A stretch of 64,000 nt of DNA, taken from assembly GCF_005233845.1 (NCBI RefSeq), contig NZ_SZQL01000015.1, positions 1 through 64,000 of the forward strand, written 5' to 3'. Shown one piece after another: positions 17,511-26,555 of this stretch. A model generated the notes under the pieces. That model was not told where the DNA came from, did no database searches, and saw nothing but the letters and a program-made list of their open reading frames with translations. How positions within the stretch are numbered: the first letter of the stretch is position 1; each line of letters begins with the position of its first letter. The stretch is from Ilyomonas limi (GTDB lineage: Bacteria; Bacteroidota; Bacteroidia; Chitinophagales; Chitinophagaceae). A program made the position numbers and the translations under genes.

Positions 17511-18452
17511 ATGCAAACATTCCTTGTCATCTGGTTTATATTAACAGCAGTATCTGTGGCTTATGTTGCCTACGACTTAATGGTACGAACCCCCGAAATG
17601 AAAGTAATGAAATGGGGTTGGGTAGTGGTAACTTTATACACAGGAATTTTCGGATTAATCACTTATATTTTATCCTGCCGTGAACCCTCGCCCGGCACAC
17701 ATGAAAAGTTTGTCGCTCCTCTCTGGAAACAAACCGTCGGCTCAACCATACACTGCATGGCAGGCGATGCAACAGGAGTGATAGTGGTAGCTTTTATTAC
17801 CGCATTACTCAATTTACCTATGGGTATAGACAGTATACTTGAATACATCGCCGGCTTCGCTTTCGGGCTATTCATCTTCCAGTCTCTTTTTATGAAGGAT
17901 ATGTTGGGAGGAAGCTATGCAGAAGCCGTTCGTAAAACCTGGTATCCGGAATGGATGTCCATGAATTTTGTAATGGCAGGAATGATACCGGTAATGATTA
18001 TTTTAATGACTGGTGATATGCGAAATATGGAAGTTAAATCACTACGTTTTTGGGGTATTATGTCGCTTGCATCATTGGTGGGTGGTGTGCTCGCAATACC
18101 TGTAAACTGGTGGATGGTAAAGAATAAATTAAAACATGGAATGGGTACAGAAAGAGTATTAGGCAAAGGTGGTGCTAAAGAAAATAATGAAAATAAAATG
18201 GGTATGGACATGCCGGGAATGGATATGAAAGCAACTGATAAAGGTGTTAACCATAGTATGCATGCTGCTAAAACTGGTGATAATATGAAAAGAATGGATA
18301 TGAACAGTTACGTTTCTTTAAAAACAAAAATTACTGTTGCCATAATTTCAATAATCGTATTAGCAATAGGTATTTCAGCAGCAGGTTACTGGGGTGATTT
18401 TTCTATGAAACCACAAGATAACCGACCAATGAAGATGAATAAAAAAATGTAA
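17511..18452 (+). CDS. DUF4396 membrane protein
   Basis: A 313-residue multi-pass membrane protein. The N-terminal two-thirds match the DUF4396 pattern: an N-terminal helix, WGWVVVTLYTGIFGL, then the HCMAGDATG motif (about residue 82), EYIAGFAFGL and GGSYAEAVRKTWYPEWMSMN. A Met-rich cytosolic or periplasmic loop (MGMDMPGMDMK, about residues 225-265) is followed by a last helix. Function is unknown; family members recur beside multicopper oxidases and copper genes in Bacteroidota. It starts 16 bp after the multicopper oxidase gene and is probably co-expressed with it. Confidence 0.85.
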   Translation: MQTFLVIWFILTAVSVAYVAYDLMVRTPEMKVMKWGWVVVTLYTGIFGLITYILSCREPSPGTHEKFVAPLWKQTVGSTIHCMAGDATGVIVVAFITALLNLPMGIDSILEYIAGFAFGLFIFQSLFMKDMLGGSYAEAVRKTWYPEWMSMNFVMAGMIPVMIILMTGDMRNMEVKSLRFWGIMSLASLVGGVLAIPVNWWMVKNKLKHGMGTERVLGKGGAKENNENKMGMDMPGMDMKATDKGVNHSMHAAKTGDNMKRMDMNSYVSLKTKITVAIISIIVLAIGISAAGYWGDFSMKPQDNRPMKMNKKM

Positions 18453-18530
18453 AAGTTTATGAGTGTAAATCAAAAAGTACAGTACTAAAATCATTTAAAT
18501 ACTTTAATTGAGAAAGGTTTTAATCCACAA

Positions 18531-19118
18531 ATGTTGTATATGAGGCTCTTTATTAAAAACATGGTCTGCCCAAGATGTATAATAGCAGTTAAACAGTTGC
18601 TTGAGCAGTTGGGATTAAAGGCGAAATCTGTTTTTTTAGGAGAAGTAGAGTTGTATGGAAAGCCAAATGAAGAACAGTTCCAAAAGTTGAATGAAGCTTT
18701 ATCAAAAATAGGCTTTGAATTACTCTCCGAACCAAATCAGCAAATAGTGGATAAGATAAAAACACTGATTATTCAAAAAGTTCAAAGCAGTTCTATAGAA
18801 CCACATTTTTTGTTAAGCACTTACCTCAAAAGCAACCTTCTAAAAGACTATTCTACTTTAACAAAAATATTTTCGGAGGTGGAAGGCGATACGGTTGAGA
18901 AGTATTTCATTCTGCAAAAGATTGAAAAAGCCAAAGAACTGTTGCTGTACAGGCAAATGACTAAAAAAGAAATTGCAACAAGCTTAGGCTACAGTAGTTG
19001 CCAGCATTTTTCAATGCAGTTCAAAAAGATGACGGGGTATTCACCCAGAGATATAAAAAAATATGGATTCAAGGATAGAAGATCAATTGACAATGTTACC
19101 TCTAAAATAAGTGTTTAG
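18531..19118 (+). CDS. HMA-AraC fusion transcription regulator
   Basis: A 195-residue cytosolic protein. The N-terminal 70 residues are HMA-like with a metal site C-P-R-C (KNMVCPRCIIAVKQLL, about residues 13-16) and GEVELYG. The C-terminal 100 residues are an AraC-type double HTH (FSEVEGDTVEKYF, EIATSLGYSS, QFKKMTGYSPRDIKKYG). I read it as a one-component metal sensor: Cu(I) binding at the CxxC would change DNA binding. A candidate operator lies 15 bp after its stop codon, before a DUF305 gene. Paralogues are at 1 (broken) and 24911. The sensing function is inferred from the fusion and context. Confidence 0.82.
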   Translation: MLYMRLFIKNMVCPRCIIAVKQLLEQLGLKAKSVFLGEVELYGKPNEEQFQKLNEALSKIGFELLSEPNQQIVDKIKTLIIQKVQSSSIEPHFLLSTYLKSNLLKDYSTLTKIFSEVEGDTVEKYFILQKIEKAKELLLYRQMTKKEIATSLGYSSCQHFSMQFKKMTGYSPRDIKKYGFKDRRSIDNVTSKISV

Positions 19119-19133
19119 ATATACAATTTCCCC

Positions 19134-19173
19134 ATAATTGTATAAAAATGTTAAGATAAAGGTTTGGTATTTG
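19134..19173 (+). promoter_or_regulatory. Third candidate HMA-AraC operator and promoter
   Basis: ATAATTGTATAAAAATG (19134-19150) shares ATAATTGTrTAA with the copA and chaperone sites. A TATTTG box begins at 19168, exactly 17 bp later, as at the other two. The box is one base short of TAnnTTTG. The downstream gene is the DUF305 lipoprotein at 19304. Confidence 0.4.
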
Positions 19174-19303
19174 TAATTAAAAAATGCAGGAGTATGGCTG
19201 GTATTACAGCTTAGGAGGAAATTTCAAAATTTAATTATTAATAGCTGTCTTTTACTCAATTGCAATAGTGTCTTTATTTTCTAACTATAACAAATCACAC
19301 CTT

Positions 19304-20017
19304 ATGCAAAGCCCAATTTTATTTTTCAGAACCACTGCCATAGCCTTGGTGAGTGGCATTTTTTTGCTTGCAAGCTGCCAGAAAGAACAGGCAGCCGGTC
19401 CAGAGCAGCAGACCTTAACGCAGTCCGGCACTGCACAAGCAGTTGACCAAATGCCTAACATAGATGCAGATATGGCTTTTGATTCAGCAGCCATGCATAT
19501 CATGATGAACATGATGCAGCAGATGAACAGTATGCATATGACCTGCGACCCGGATATTGACTTTGCCCACATGATGATTATGCATCATGAGGCAGGTATT
19601 CAGATGGCAGATGCAGAAATAATGTATGGTCATGACGCGGAAGCAAAAGCTATAGCACACGAAACCAGAGAAGGTAATATGGAAAGTAAACACAGATTGC
19701 AAGCTTACCTGGCTACTAATCCAACGCATCATCCACTTTCTGAAATGGAGTGCATGATGTTCATGAAACAATTGGATAAGTCTATGCAGGTAATGATGAT
19801 GGGCATGAACAAAGCTTCCAATATAAAAAATGTGGATGTAGATTTTGCCAGCCAGATGATGGCTCACCATGCAGGTGCTTTAGGTATGTCGGAAGTTGAA
19901 CTGAAATGGGGAAGAGATCACGCTACATTAAGCGAAGCGAGCATGATTATCAAAGAACAGGCTAAAGAAATAGTGGAACTTGGTAGATTTGTTAAACAGC
20001 ATGTCGGTTCAAAGTAG
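19304..20017 (+). CDS. DUF305 lipoprotein
   Basis: About 237 residues from ATG 19304; a GTG at 19268 is possible but would precede the signal sequence with charged residues. The lipobox is LLASC. Two DUF305 halves are DFAHMMIMHHEAGIQMA and DFASQMMAHHAGALGMS, with the HH ligand pairs. There are additional Met clusters (HIMMNMMQQMNSMHM). It is followed by a good terminator, so it is likely expressed alone from the candidate operator-promoter at 19134. Envelope copper binding is inferred. Confidence 0.87.
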   Translation: MQSPILFFRTTAIALVSGIFLLASCQKEQAAGPEQQTLTQSGTAQAVDQMPNIDADMAFDSAAMHIMMNMMQQMNSMHMTCDPDIDFAHMMIMHHEAGIQMADAEIMYGHDAEAKAIAHETREGNMESKHRLQAYLATNPTHHPLSEMECMMFMKQLDKSMQVMMMGMNKASNIKNVDVDFASQMMAHHAGALGMSEVELKWGRDHATLSEASMIIKEQAKEIVELGRFVKQHVGSK

Positions 20018-20046
20018 TCATTAACTACCTGAATGTTAATATTAAA

Positions 20047-20087
20047 AAGGAAGAGGCAACATTTATTTGTTGTCTCTTCCTTATTTT
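20047..20087 (+). terminator. Rho-independent terminator after the DUF305 gene
   Basis: AAGGAAGAGGCAACA (20047-20061) pairs with TGTTGTCTCTTCCTT (20068-20082) with one G-T wobble and a 6-nt loop, followed by TTATTTT-like sequence. Confidence 0.8.
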
Positions 20088-20345
20088 CCATCCTACTTGT
20101 AAAGAATGCTGATCTTTAAGACCGATTACTTAATTTTAAGGTGCTCTAAAATTGAAAATTTAGGATATGGATTAGCAATAAGAAGATGGAGCTACGAAAA
20201 ATACAGCATGATAACATGTGATGAATCTTAGTAAGAGTAAGCCCAAATCGGAACGATTACAGACCTTAAGAATCTTTCAGAAGAAAGAACCATTAAAAAT
20301 AAATTTTACAGCTTTTCATAAAATAATCACGAAAGAAGAATAGGT
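20088..20345. other. Intergenic, no gene seen
   Basis: AT-rich sequence between the terminator and the next DUF305-like gene. No coding pattern, repeat or clear promoter box was recognised. Confidence 0.5.
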
Positions 20346-20951
20346 ATGAAAAATATCCTTTTACTATCAATCTTAATTAGTTCATTTACTATTTTGTCTT
20401 GTACTAAAGAGGATGGCAAACTGAATTTACAATCGCATGATGAGAACGAAACAATGGCATCGTTACACGATATGATGAATGATGTAGATACAATTTCGTT
20501 CTCAAATGGCTTGGAATTAGATTTTATAAGTGTTATGAAAGTTCTTCATCATGGTGGAAATATGTCTGGCGCACTATTTCACGAGAACAAGAACAATGAA
20601 TTAATGCAAATAGCAGAAAATCGATTTCTGAACCTGCATGTACTCTTGTATGATTCAATTGACTTAAGCTCAATCACTGTTTATAATAGCGATTCTGCAT
20701 TCAAAGCCGAGCTAACGGAAAATTTAGAAGTAATGTCAAAAGTTGCTGACACTCAATTAATTACCGGAGATGTTGACAATGATTATGCTACATTAATGAT
20801 ACCTCATCTGCAACTTATAATAGCAACTTGTAATTCCTATTTAAATTATGGTACTGATTCTTCTATCCGAACAATAGCGCATGAAATTATTGATTTAGAG
20901 AATACCGAAATATTAGAGCTGTCCAACTGGTTGATTGATAATAAAAGATAG
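20346..20951 (+). CDS. Degenerate DUF305-like lipoprotein
   Basis: A 201-residue lipoprotein (LSC lipobox) alignable end to end with the DUF305 protein at 12031: LQSHDENETM, SKVADTQLITGDVDND, ATLMIPH and the ending LSNWLIDNKR. The copper ligands are eroded: the first half reads LHHGGNMS, and in the second half the HH pair has become HL (MIPHLQLII). Met content is also low. The reading frame is intact, so it is either evolving to another role or early in decay. The 112 bp to the next gene hold no clear signal. Confidence 0.7.
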   Translation: MKNILLLSILISSFTILSCTKEDGKLNLQSHDENETMASLHDMMNDVDTISFSNGLELDFISVMKVLHHGGNMSGALFHENKNNELMQIAENRFLNLHVLLYDSIDLSSITVYNSDSAFKAELTENLEVMSKVADTQLITGDVDNDYATLMIPHLQLIIATCNSYLNYGTDSSIRTIAHEIIDLENTEILELSNWLIDNKR

Positions 20952-21063
20952 ATACTCTTGCAGGAGCAAATATTATTTGTGCATTTCTTATGAAAATGCA
21001 ACAGCCGAAGAAATTGCAATGGAACTGATGTGGCAAACCTTAATAATAAACTAATGTAAAAAC

Positions 21064-23163
21064 ATGGAACAATCACATCACCAACATCATCAGCACAATG
21101 AACATGCAGAGGCATCCACTGCTGCAATGAAGCAAGAAGCTCAACAGCACTCAAATGAGCACCACCATACAATGGAGCAGGAAGGTAAGGCTGCAGAGGG
21201 CAACATGCACGATAAACATGCCGGGCACCATACGGAAGATTTCTTAAACCGATTCTGGATTTGTCTATTACTTACCATTCCCGTGTTGTTGCTTTCTGAA
21301 ATGATTCAGCACTGGTTTAACTTTCATATCAACTTTACGGGTAAAAACTACGTATTGCTTGCATTAGGAACCATCATTTATTTTTATGGCGGCTCACCTT
21401 TTCTTACCGGCATGGTAAGGGAAATCAAGTATGGCAATATTGGAATGATGACGCTTGTTGCCTTAGCTATTTCTGTAGCTTATGTGTATAGTGTGGCAGT
21501 AGCTTTCGGGCTGCAGGGTATGGACTTCTTTTGGGAGCTTGCAACCCTGATAGATATTATGCTACTGGGGCACTGGCTGGAAATGCGCTCACAAATGGCA
21601 GCTTCTAATGCCCTACAATCCCTCGTTGCGTTGTTGCCTTCCGAAGTGCATGTAGAACGAAATGGCGAAGTAAAAGATATTGATTTAAAAGAACTGAAAA
21701 AGGAGGATGTAATTGTAGTAAAACCTGGCGAAAAAGTACCTGCCGATGCTATGGTAATTGATGGTACATCTTACGTGAATGAAAGCATGCTTACGGGCGA
21801 AAGCGTGCCGGTAAAAAAAGAAAAGGATGCAAAGCTGATTGCTGGCTCATTAAATGGCGATGGTTCTATCAGAGCTGTAGTGACCGGAGCTGGTGAAGAT
21901 AGCTATCTTAATAAGGTCATCAACCTCGTTCAATCTGCACAAAGTGCAAAATCCAATACGCAAAATTTGGCAGATCGTGTTGCAAAATGGTTAACCATCA
22001 TCTCCATTCTGGTAGGGATAGCGACCTTTATTTTCTGGTACAGCAAGGAAGGTGATTTAGCCGCTGCTTTAGAACGGCTTGTAACAGTAATGGTTACTTC
22101 GTGTCCGCATGCGCTGGGTGTGGCTATTCCCTTAGTAGTTGCCATTTCTACTACCAGAGCAGCCGTAAGCGGTCTGTTAATCAGAAACAGAACTGCGTTT
22201 GAAAATGCCCGCAAGCTAACGACTATTATTTTTGATAAAACCGGCACTCTCACCAAAGGCTCTCACGAAGTGCAAAAAGTGATTGCTATCAATAATGCTT
22301 ATACCTCCGATGAGGTATTGCAATATGCTGCTGCTGCCCAGCAAAGCTCCGAGCATTATATAGCCCGCGGTATGTTGCGAAAGCTGAAAGTAAAAGGGCT
22401 TCCGCTTTGGAAATCTGAAAACTTCAGGTATGAGCAGGGAGTAGGCGTAAGTGCTACTGTCAGTGGTAAAGAAGTAGTAGTTGGTGGTCCTAACTATTTC
22501 AAACAAAAAAATTTACCATTACCTCCAATACCAACTGAAGTGGATCAGAACACCGAAACCGTAAGCTTTGTGTTGATTGGGGGGGAGCTGGCGGGCATTA
22601 TTACACTGGCTGATACCATAAGAGAAAGTGCTGCTGCTGCTATTCAGGAGTTAAAGGAGATGCACATAAAATCTTTTCTACTTACAGGCGATAACGAAAA
22701 AATTGCAGCCTCTGTTGCAGGCAAATTAGGAATGGATGGTTATTTAGCAAACGTGCTTCCGCATCAAAAACAGGAAAAGCTGAAAGAGTACCAAATCAAA
22801 GGTGAAGTGGTGGCGATGACTGGTGACGGCGTAAATGATGCACCAGCGTTGGCGCAAGCAGATGTGGGGATAGCAGTAGGCAGCGGAACAGATGTGGCAG
22901 CCGAAACCGCCGATATAATTTTGGTAAACAGCGACCCTAAAGATGTAGCTAATATGATTGCCTTTGGCAGGGCTACCTACCGCAAAATGATTCAGAATTT
23001 GTTTTGGGCAGTAGGATACAACCTCATTGCCATTCCCCTTGCTGCCGGTGTGTTATATCCACGCTTTGTATTAAGTCCTGCAATGGGTGCTGTGCTGATG
23101 AGTTTGAGTACCGTTATTGTAGCATTTAATGCGCAATTATTGAAGAGAGATTTTAAACAGTAG
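21064..23163 (+). CDS. Copper-translocating P1B-type ATPase (CPH type)
   Basis: 699 residues. The N-terminus (1-60) is His-rich ([22 protein letters not shown]) with no HMA domain. The membrane metal motif is C347-P-H349, the phosphorylation site D391-KTGT and the hinge [17 protein letters not shown] ATPases form the P1B-3 class (CopB type) associated with Cu(II)/Cu(I)/Ag efflux. It therefore complements the CPC-type CopA at 1582. The aldolase gene follows 23 bp downstream and may be co-transcribed. The symbol copB is avoided because it is also used for the outer-membrane protein. Confidence 0.92.
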   Translation: MEQSHHQHHQHNEHAEASTAAMKQEAQQHSNEHHHTMEQEGKAAEGNMHDKHAGHHTEDFLNRFWICLLLTIPVLLLSEMIQHWFNFHINFTGKNYVLLALGTIIYFYGGSPFLTGMVREIKYGNIGMMTLVALAISVAYVYSVAVAFGLQGMDFFWELATLIDIMLLGHWLEMRSQMAASNALQSLVALLPSEVHVERNGEVKDIDLKELKKEDVIVVKPGEKVPADAMVIDGTSYVNESMLTGESVPVKKEKDAKLIAGSLNGDGSIRAVVTGAGEDSYLNKVINLVQSAQSAKSNTQNLADRVAKWLTIISILVGIATFIFWYSKEGDLAAALERLVTVMVTSCPHALGVAIPLVVAISTTRAAVSGLLIRNRTAFENARKLTTIIFDKTGTLTKGSHEVQKVIAINNAYTSDEVLQYAAAAQQSSEHYIARGMLRKLKVKGLPLWKSENFRYEQGVGVSATVSGKEVVVGGPNYFKQKNLPLPPIPTEVDQNTETVSFVLIGGELAGIITLADTIRESAAAAIQELKEMHIKSFLLTGDNEKIAASVAGKLGMDGYLANVLPHQKQEKLKEYQIKGEVVAMTGDGVNDAPALAQADVGIAVGSGTDVAAETADIILVNSDPKDVANMIAFGRATYRKMIQNLFWAVGYNLIAIPLAAGVLYPRFVLSPAMGAVLMSLSTVIVAFNAQLLKRDFKQ

Positions 23164-23186
23164 TTTTTACACTAAAGGAGCACATT

Positions 23187-24260
23187 ATGACAATAGATAA
23201 AATATCCGAAATATTAGGTGATGAAGCACAATCACTTTTATCTTTTAAAAGCGCAGCAGTTTCTAAAGAATATCTACATCTGCCATCACCTGATTTTATA
23301 GATTACAATTTTGCACTATCAAACAGAAATGCACAAACGCTCAGGAGCCTTGCCCAACTATACAATTTTGGCCGGCTGGCGCACACCGGCTATTTGTCTA
23401 TCCTGCCCGTTGATCAGGGAATAGAGCACAGTGCAGGTGCTTCTTTTGCATCCAACCCTATTTACTTTGATCCGGAGAACATTGTTCGCCTTGCCATTGA
23501 GGGTGGCTGCAATGGCGTGGCAACCACTTTTGGAGGAATGGCGCTAATGTCTCGTAAGTATGCACATAAGATTCCGTTTATAGTAAAAATTAACCACAAT
23601 GAACTATTGACATATCCCAACAAGTATGATCAGATTATGTTTGGTTCCGTGCGGGATGCATGGAATCTGGGAGCAGTGGCGGTAGGGGCAACCATTTATT
23701 TTGGCTCTTCCAATGCTGACCGGCAGATTATAGAAGCATCCAAAGCATTTGAAGAAGCACATAGCCTTGGAATGGCAACTATACTGTGGTGTTATTTGCG
23801 CAATGATGCTTTCAAAGTTGGTGGTAAAGACTATCACGTAGCAGCAGATTTAACCGGTCAGGCAAACCATATAGGAGTAACAATACAGGCAGACATTATC
23901 AAACAAAAACTCCCGGAAAATAATGGTGGTTACAAAGCCTTGAATATGGGAAGCAGCAACTATGGAAAATTGGACGAGCGCATGTACAGCAAGCTTACCT
24001 CCGATCATCCCGTTGATTTATGCCGCTACCAGGTGTTGAACTGTTATAATGGAAGAATAGGGCTTATTAATTCGGGTGGAGCTTCTGCCGGAGTTTCCGA
24101 CATGAGGGAAGCTATACGAACAGCCGTCATCAACAAACGGGCTGGCGGTATGGGACTTATTTCGGGAAGAAAAGCTTTTCAGCGTCCGTTTGAAGAAGGT
24201 GTGATGCTGTTGCAAGCTATACAGGATGTGTATTTGTGTAAGGATATTGATATTGCATAA
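23187..24260 (+). CDS. fbaB: Class I fructose-bisphosphate aldolase (DhnA/FbaB type)
   Basis: A 357-residue cytosolic TIM-barrel enzyme. Signature pieces are [10 protein letters not shown] (about residue 71), [31 protein letters not shown] and ADIIKQK, where K239 is the likely Schiff-base lysine by comparison with archaeal-type aldolases. It also has INSGGAS in the phosphate-binding part. It cleaves fructose 1,6-bisphosphate to DHAP and glyceraldehyde 3-phosphate without a metal ion. That fits a metal island: class II aldolases need Zn/Fe and can be poisoned by copper, so a metal-free version would keep glycolysis running. That reasoning is inference. It lies 23 bp after the CPH ATPase gene. 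Confidence 0.9.
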   Translation: MTIDKISEILGDEAQSLLSFKSAAVSKEYLHLPSPDFIDYNFALSNRNAQTLRSLAQLYNFGRLAHTGYLSILPVDQGIEHSAGASFASNPIYFDPENIVRLAIEGGCNGVATTFGGMALMSRKYAHKIPFIVKINHNELLTYPNKYDQIMFGSVRDAWNLGAVAVGATIYFGSSNADRQIIEASKAFEEAHSLGMATILWCYLRNDAFKVGGKDYHVAADLTGQANHIGVTIQADIIKQKLPENNGGYKALNMGSSNYGKLDERMYSKLTSDHPVDLCRYQVLNCYNGRIGLINSGGASAGVSDMREAIRTAVINKRAGGMGLISGRKAFQRPFEEGVMLLQAIQDVYLCKDIDIA

Positions 24261-24375
24261 TTAGGAATAGAGAATGATCATTTTTAAATAAGAAAATCCC
24301 ACTAACCAGCAATTAAGAATTTAATACCCTATCGGAAATTAAAGCACAATTTTTGTTTGCAGCAAAACCTTCAGC

Positions 24376-24449
24376 TGACGAATATCATCTTTTCTATTGA
24401 TTCCAGTCATGATTAAAGCGTTTGGCACAGAATACTTTTAGTGTATTAA
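24376..24449 (+). promoter_or_regulatory. Conserved upstream element with TGA-N6-TCA dyad, copy 1
   Basis: About 74 bp are nearly duplicated at 34244-34318. Shared parts are TGACGAATATCATCTTTTCT (TGACGAGTATCAT in copy 2), AGTCATGAT, GCTTTGG/GCGTTTGG and TTTAGTGTATTAA. TGA-N6-TCA has the half-site spacing of Crp/Fnr-type boxes. Both copies precede genes of the same small secreted family. Confidence 0.5.
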
Positions 24450-24472
24450 ATCAATACACAAAAGAGTTAATT

Positions 24473-24871
24473 ATGAGAAAGCTATCCGTACTGATTGTAA
24501 CAATGTTTTGCTTACTTTCTTTCAATCAGGTAAACGCACAAAAGGAACCTATTACTGCTGCATCAGCTACAAAAAACAGAGGCTATACTGTACTCAACAA
24601 AGAAGGTGCAATAACTATTTACAAGTATCAGCATCGTGCACATTCTCCTAAAGAGACAGAAAAGTATGCACCTGCTTATTTCTTTACTACTGCATCTTCT
24701 GATGTGCTGCAGCCCTTAACAAAGGACAATGTAAAGAAAGCCTTTCCTGATAACCACCCTTTCCATGAGGCTATTGATGCCACCTTCAGGTCTGATGAAG
24801 AATTGCACAACTATGACACATATCATAAGATGTATAAGCTAAACTGGCTGTTGCAGGAGCATTCGCATTAA
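24473..24871 (+). CDS. Small secreted protein of an unnamed family (paralogue of 34362)
   Basis: About 132 residues from ATG 24473, which gives a clean signal peptide (MRKLSVLIVTMFCLLSFNQVNAQ). The C-terminal half contains YFFTTASSDVLQPLTKDNVKKAF, FHEAID and YHKMYKLNWLL. The same pattern is found in the 34362 protein (LLTKKNLKRAY...YDKYHSVYKINW) and in the fragment at 34950. No known domain is recognised. Paralogues near a redox operon and the shared upstream dyad suggest co-regulation with it. His residues (HRAHSP, HNYDTYHK) are frequent but form no clear metal site. Confidence 0.6.
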   Translation: MRKLSVLIVTMFCLLSFNQVNAQKEPITAASATKNRGYTVLNKEGAITIYKYQHRAHSPKETEKYAPAYFFTTASSDVLQPLTKDNVKKAFPDNHPFHEAIDATFRSDEELHNYDTYHKMYKLNWLLQEHSH

Positions 24872-24910
24872 TCATAAATCCATTTAAACAACCACATTAG
24901 CTTTATCAAT

Positions 24911-25492
24911 ATGCTCAAGTACACAAAATTGTATATTGTGAACATGTGTTGCACAAGCTGCATAGCCGCAGTGAAGCAATTAATGAGTGAAGCTAATTAT
25001 CCGGTTAAATCAGTTTCACTTGGAGAAGTAGTTATAAAAGGAACATTGAATGCTGATGAAAACAGATCGCTAAATGAAAAGCTTTTAACGAAAGGTTTTT
25101 TTATTGCAGGATCTCTAAAAGAGACTACAATTATTAAAATTAAAACTGCGCTTTTTGAGTATCTGAATAATGTCTTACAACAAAATGAGCGAAGAAAAGC
25201 TTCGGCTTATGTTGAACAGTATGTGGGGCTTAAATATCATTACTTAAGCAGGCTTTTTTCAGAAAGTGAAAAAATGACCATAGAACAGTACTTACTTTTA
25301 TTAAAGATTGAGAAAGCTAAAGAACTTCTTTTGCAGAATGATGTTAATATCGCCGATGTCGCCTACTCACTGGGTTATAGCTGTTCTCAAACATTTTCCA
25401 CACAGTTCAAAAAAGCTACCGGAAAAACTCCATTAATGTTTAAGCAGGATCCAACGCCGGCAAGAGTTCATCTCAATAGATTGACAGGTTAA
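24911..25492 (+). CDS. HMA-AraC fusion transcription regulator
   Basis: A 193-residue protein. The N-terminal HMA-like domain has C-T-S-C (VNMCCTSCIAAVKQLM, about residues 14-17, preceded by an extra Cys) and GEVVIKG. The C-terminal AraC HTH has LSRLFSESEKMTIEQYL, DVAYSLGYSCSQTFSTQFKKATGKTP. It is the most divergent of the three paralogues; the HTH recognition helix differs from that of 18531 (YSCSQTF against YSSCQHF), so the targets may differ. It starts 39 bp after the secreted-protein gene. It is probably a cytosolic copper-responsive activator or repressor. Confidence 0.8.
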   Translation: MLKYTKLYIVNMCCTSCIAAVKQLMSEANYPVKSVSLGEVVIKGTLNADENRSLNEKLLTKGFFIAGSLKETTIIKIKTALFEYLNNVLQQNERRKASAYVEQYVGLKYHYLSRLFSESEKMTIEQYLLLLKIEKAKELLLQNDVNIADVAYSLGYSCSQTFSTQFKKATGKTPLMFKQDPTPARVHLNRLTG

Positions 25493-25569
25493 AATTTCAA
25501 ACATTTTACTCATCTCAACTAACAATAACGAATAGACTTATTACGAGTTTTGAACACAAATATTAATGT

Positions 25570-25989
25570 ATGATAAAACTTATGATTTTATTTGTAGTAG
25601 CAGTTCTTACTTTAAGTTCAAGCGCTTTTGCGCAATGCGGAAAGAGTAAAAAAATGGCTGAGAAGGCGAATCACAACAGTCATGTACAACCTCCTGGTAA
25701 AACAGTGAAGAGCAAGCCGGTTATTGCCAAACCTGGTAAAGACAGTGTTATAAAGATGGATAGCAAATCGGCAGCAATGGGCCCCGTGAATACTCCTGCA
25801 ATGGCAATGAAAAGCAAACCTAAATCTGCAACAGTTAACAATGGGAAAACCCAAGTGGTAAAAAAAGATATGGCAGTAAGCCACAGTACTAAGGCAGTAA
25901 AACATGAAAAGAGTGTAAAGAAAAATGATGACGTGGTATGCTGCCAGAGTGGAGCAATGGATAAAATGGCAATTTGCAAGGCTAAATAA
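25570..25989 (+). CDS. Lys-rich exported protein, function unknown
   Basis: A 139-residue protein with a signal peptide (MIKLMILFVVAVLTLSSSAFAQ). The mature part is basic and low-complexity, rich in Lys, Ser, Pro and Met (KSKPVIAKPGKDSVIKMDSK, KSKPKSATVNN), with Cys near both ends (QCGKSKK and VVCCQSGAMDKMAICKAK). The five cysteines and scattered Met/His could bind metals, but no family is recognised. It is ended by an exceptionally strong hairpin, so it is probably monocistronic or the last gene after the 24911 regulator. Confidence 0.65.
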   Translation: MIKLMILFVVAVLTLSSSAFAQCGKSKKMAEKANHNSHVQPPGKTVKSKPVIAKPGKDSVIKMDSKSAAMGPVNTPAMAMKSKPKSATVNNGKTQVVKKDMAVSHSTKAVKHEKSVKKNDDVVCCQSGAMDKMAICKAK

Positions 25990-25990
25990 G

Positions 25991-26037
25991 GCTTTTAGGA
26001 GTTGCCTGAAAATCAGGCAACTCCTAAAAGCTTTTAT
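25991..26037 (+). terminator. Very strong Rho-independent terminator
   Basis: The perfect 19-bp stem GCTTTTAGGAGTTGCCTGA (25991-26009) / its complement (26013-26031) has a 3-nt loop and is followed by TTTTAT. Confidence 0.9.
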
Positions 26038-26145
26038 AATTACTGACAATATTGTTTTGTTTAAATGATTAGAGTCCTGAAGGTACTATTGGATACAGGC
26101 AGTAGTAACACCAGCGAAGATTGAAAAGATATTAAAATTTAATAT

Positions 26146-26457
26146 ATGAAGAAATTACTTACTTTAATTATTGCGTTAACTATATGCATTGTTGTAATTG
26201 CCCAAGCCGATAGACTAAACAAAAAAACAGAAAGTAAAACGGAACAAACTGACCATAGTACAGACCACATTATGATGATGAGTGGTAAGATGATGATAAT
26301 AAAAAGTGGAAAATCAACAATGATGGACAAAGACATTAAACTGGGCGATGGTACAGTTGTTATGAGAGACGGAAAAGTAAAAACGAAAGATGGAAAAGTA
26401 ATGAGGATGAAAGATGGAGATATGATATATATGAATGGAAAGATGGGCAAAATGTAA
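26146..26457 (+). CDS. Exported DUF6799-type Met/Lys-rich protein
   Basis: A 103-residue protein with a signal peptide (to about residue 21) followed by the repeated short pattern G-K-x-M-x-x-x-K-x-G and the turn-rich LGDGTVVMRDGKVKTKDGKVMRMKDGD, typical of the DUF6799 group. The ending GDMIYMNGKMGKM is almost identical to that of the protein at 27640, which shows a recent duplication. Met and His (DHSTDHIMMMSGKMM) suggest Cu/Ag binding in the envelope. Function is otherwise unknown. Confidence 0.7.
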   Translation: MKKLLTLIIALTICIVVIAQADRLNKKTESKTEQTDHSTDHIMMMSGKMMIIKSGKSTMMDKDIKLGDGTVVMRDGKVKTKDGKVMRMKDGDMIYMNGKMGKM

Positions 26458-26555
26458 TCCATTGAACCTATTTATACAAAGTCAAGCATAGATGTAAACA
26501 TTATTTTGACTCTTTGAAAGAGTACAATGATTATTAGAAATCTAAAATGAATGTT

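Noticed and set aside
20952-21063. Short coding-like stretch ending EEIAMELMWQTLIIN
   Set aside because: It has no start or detectable homologue in the window; too short to support a gene call.
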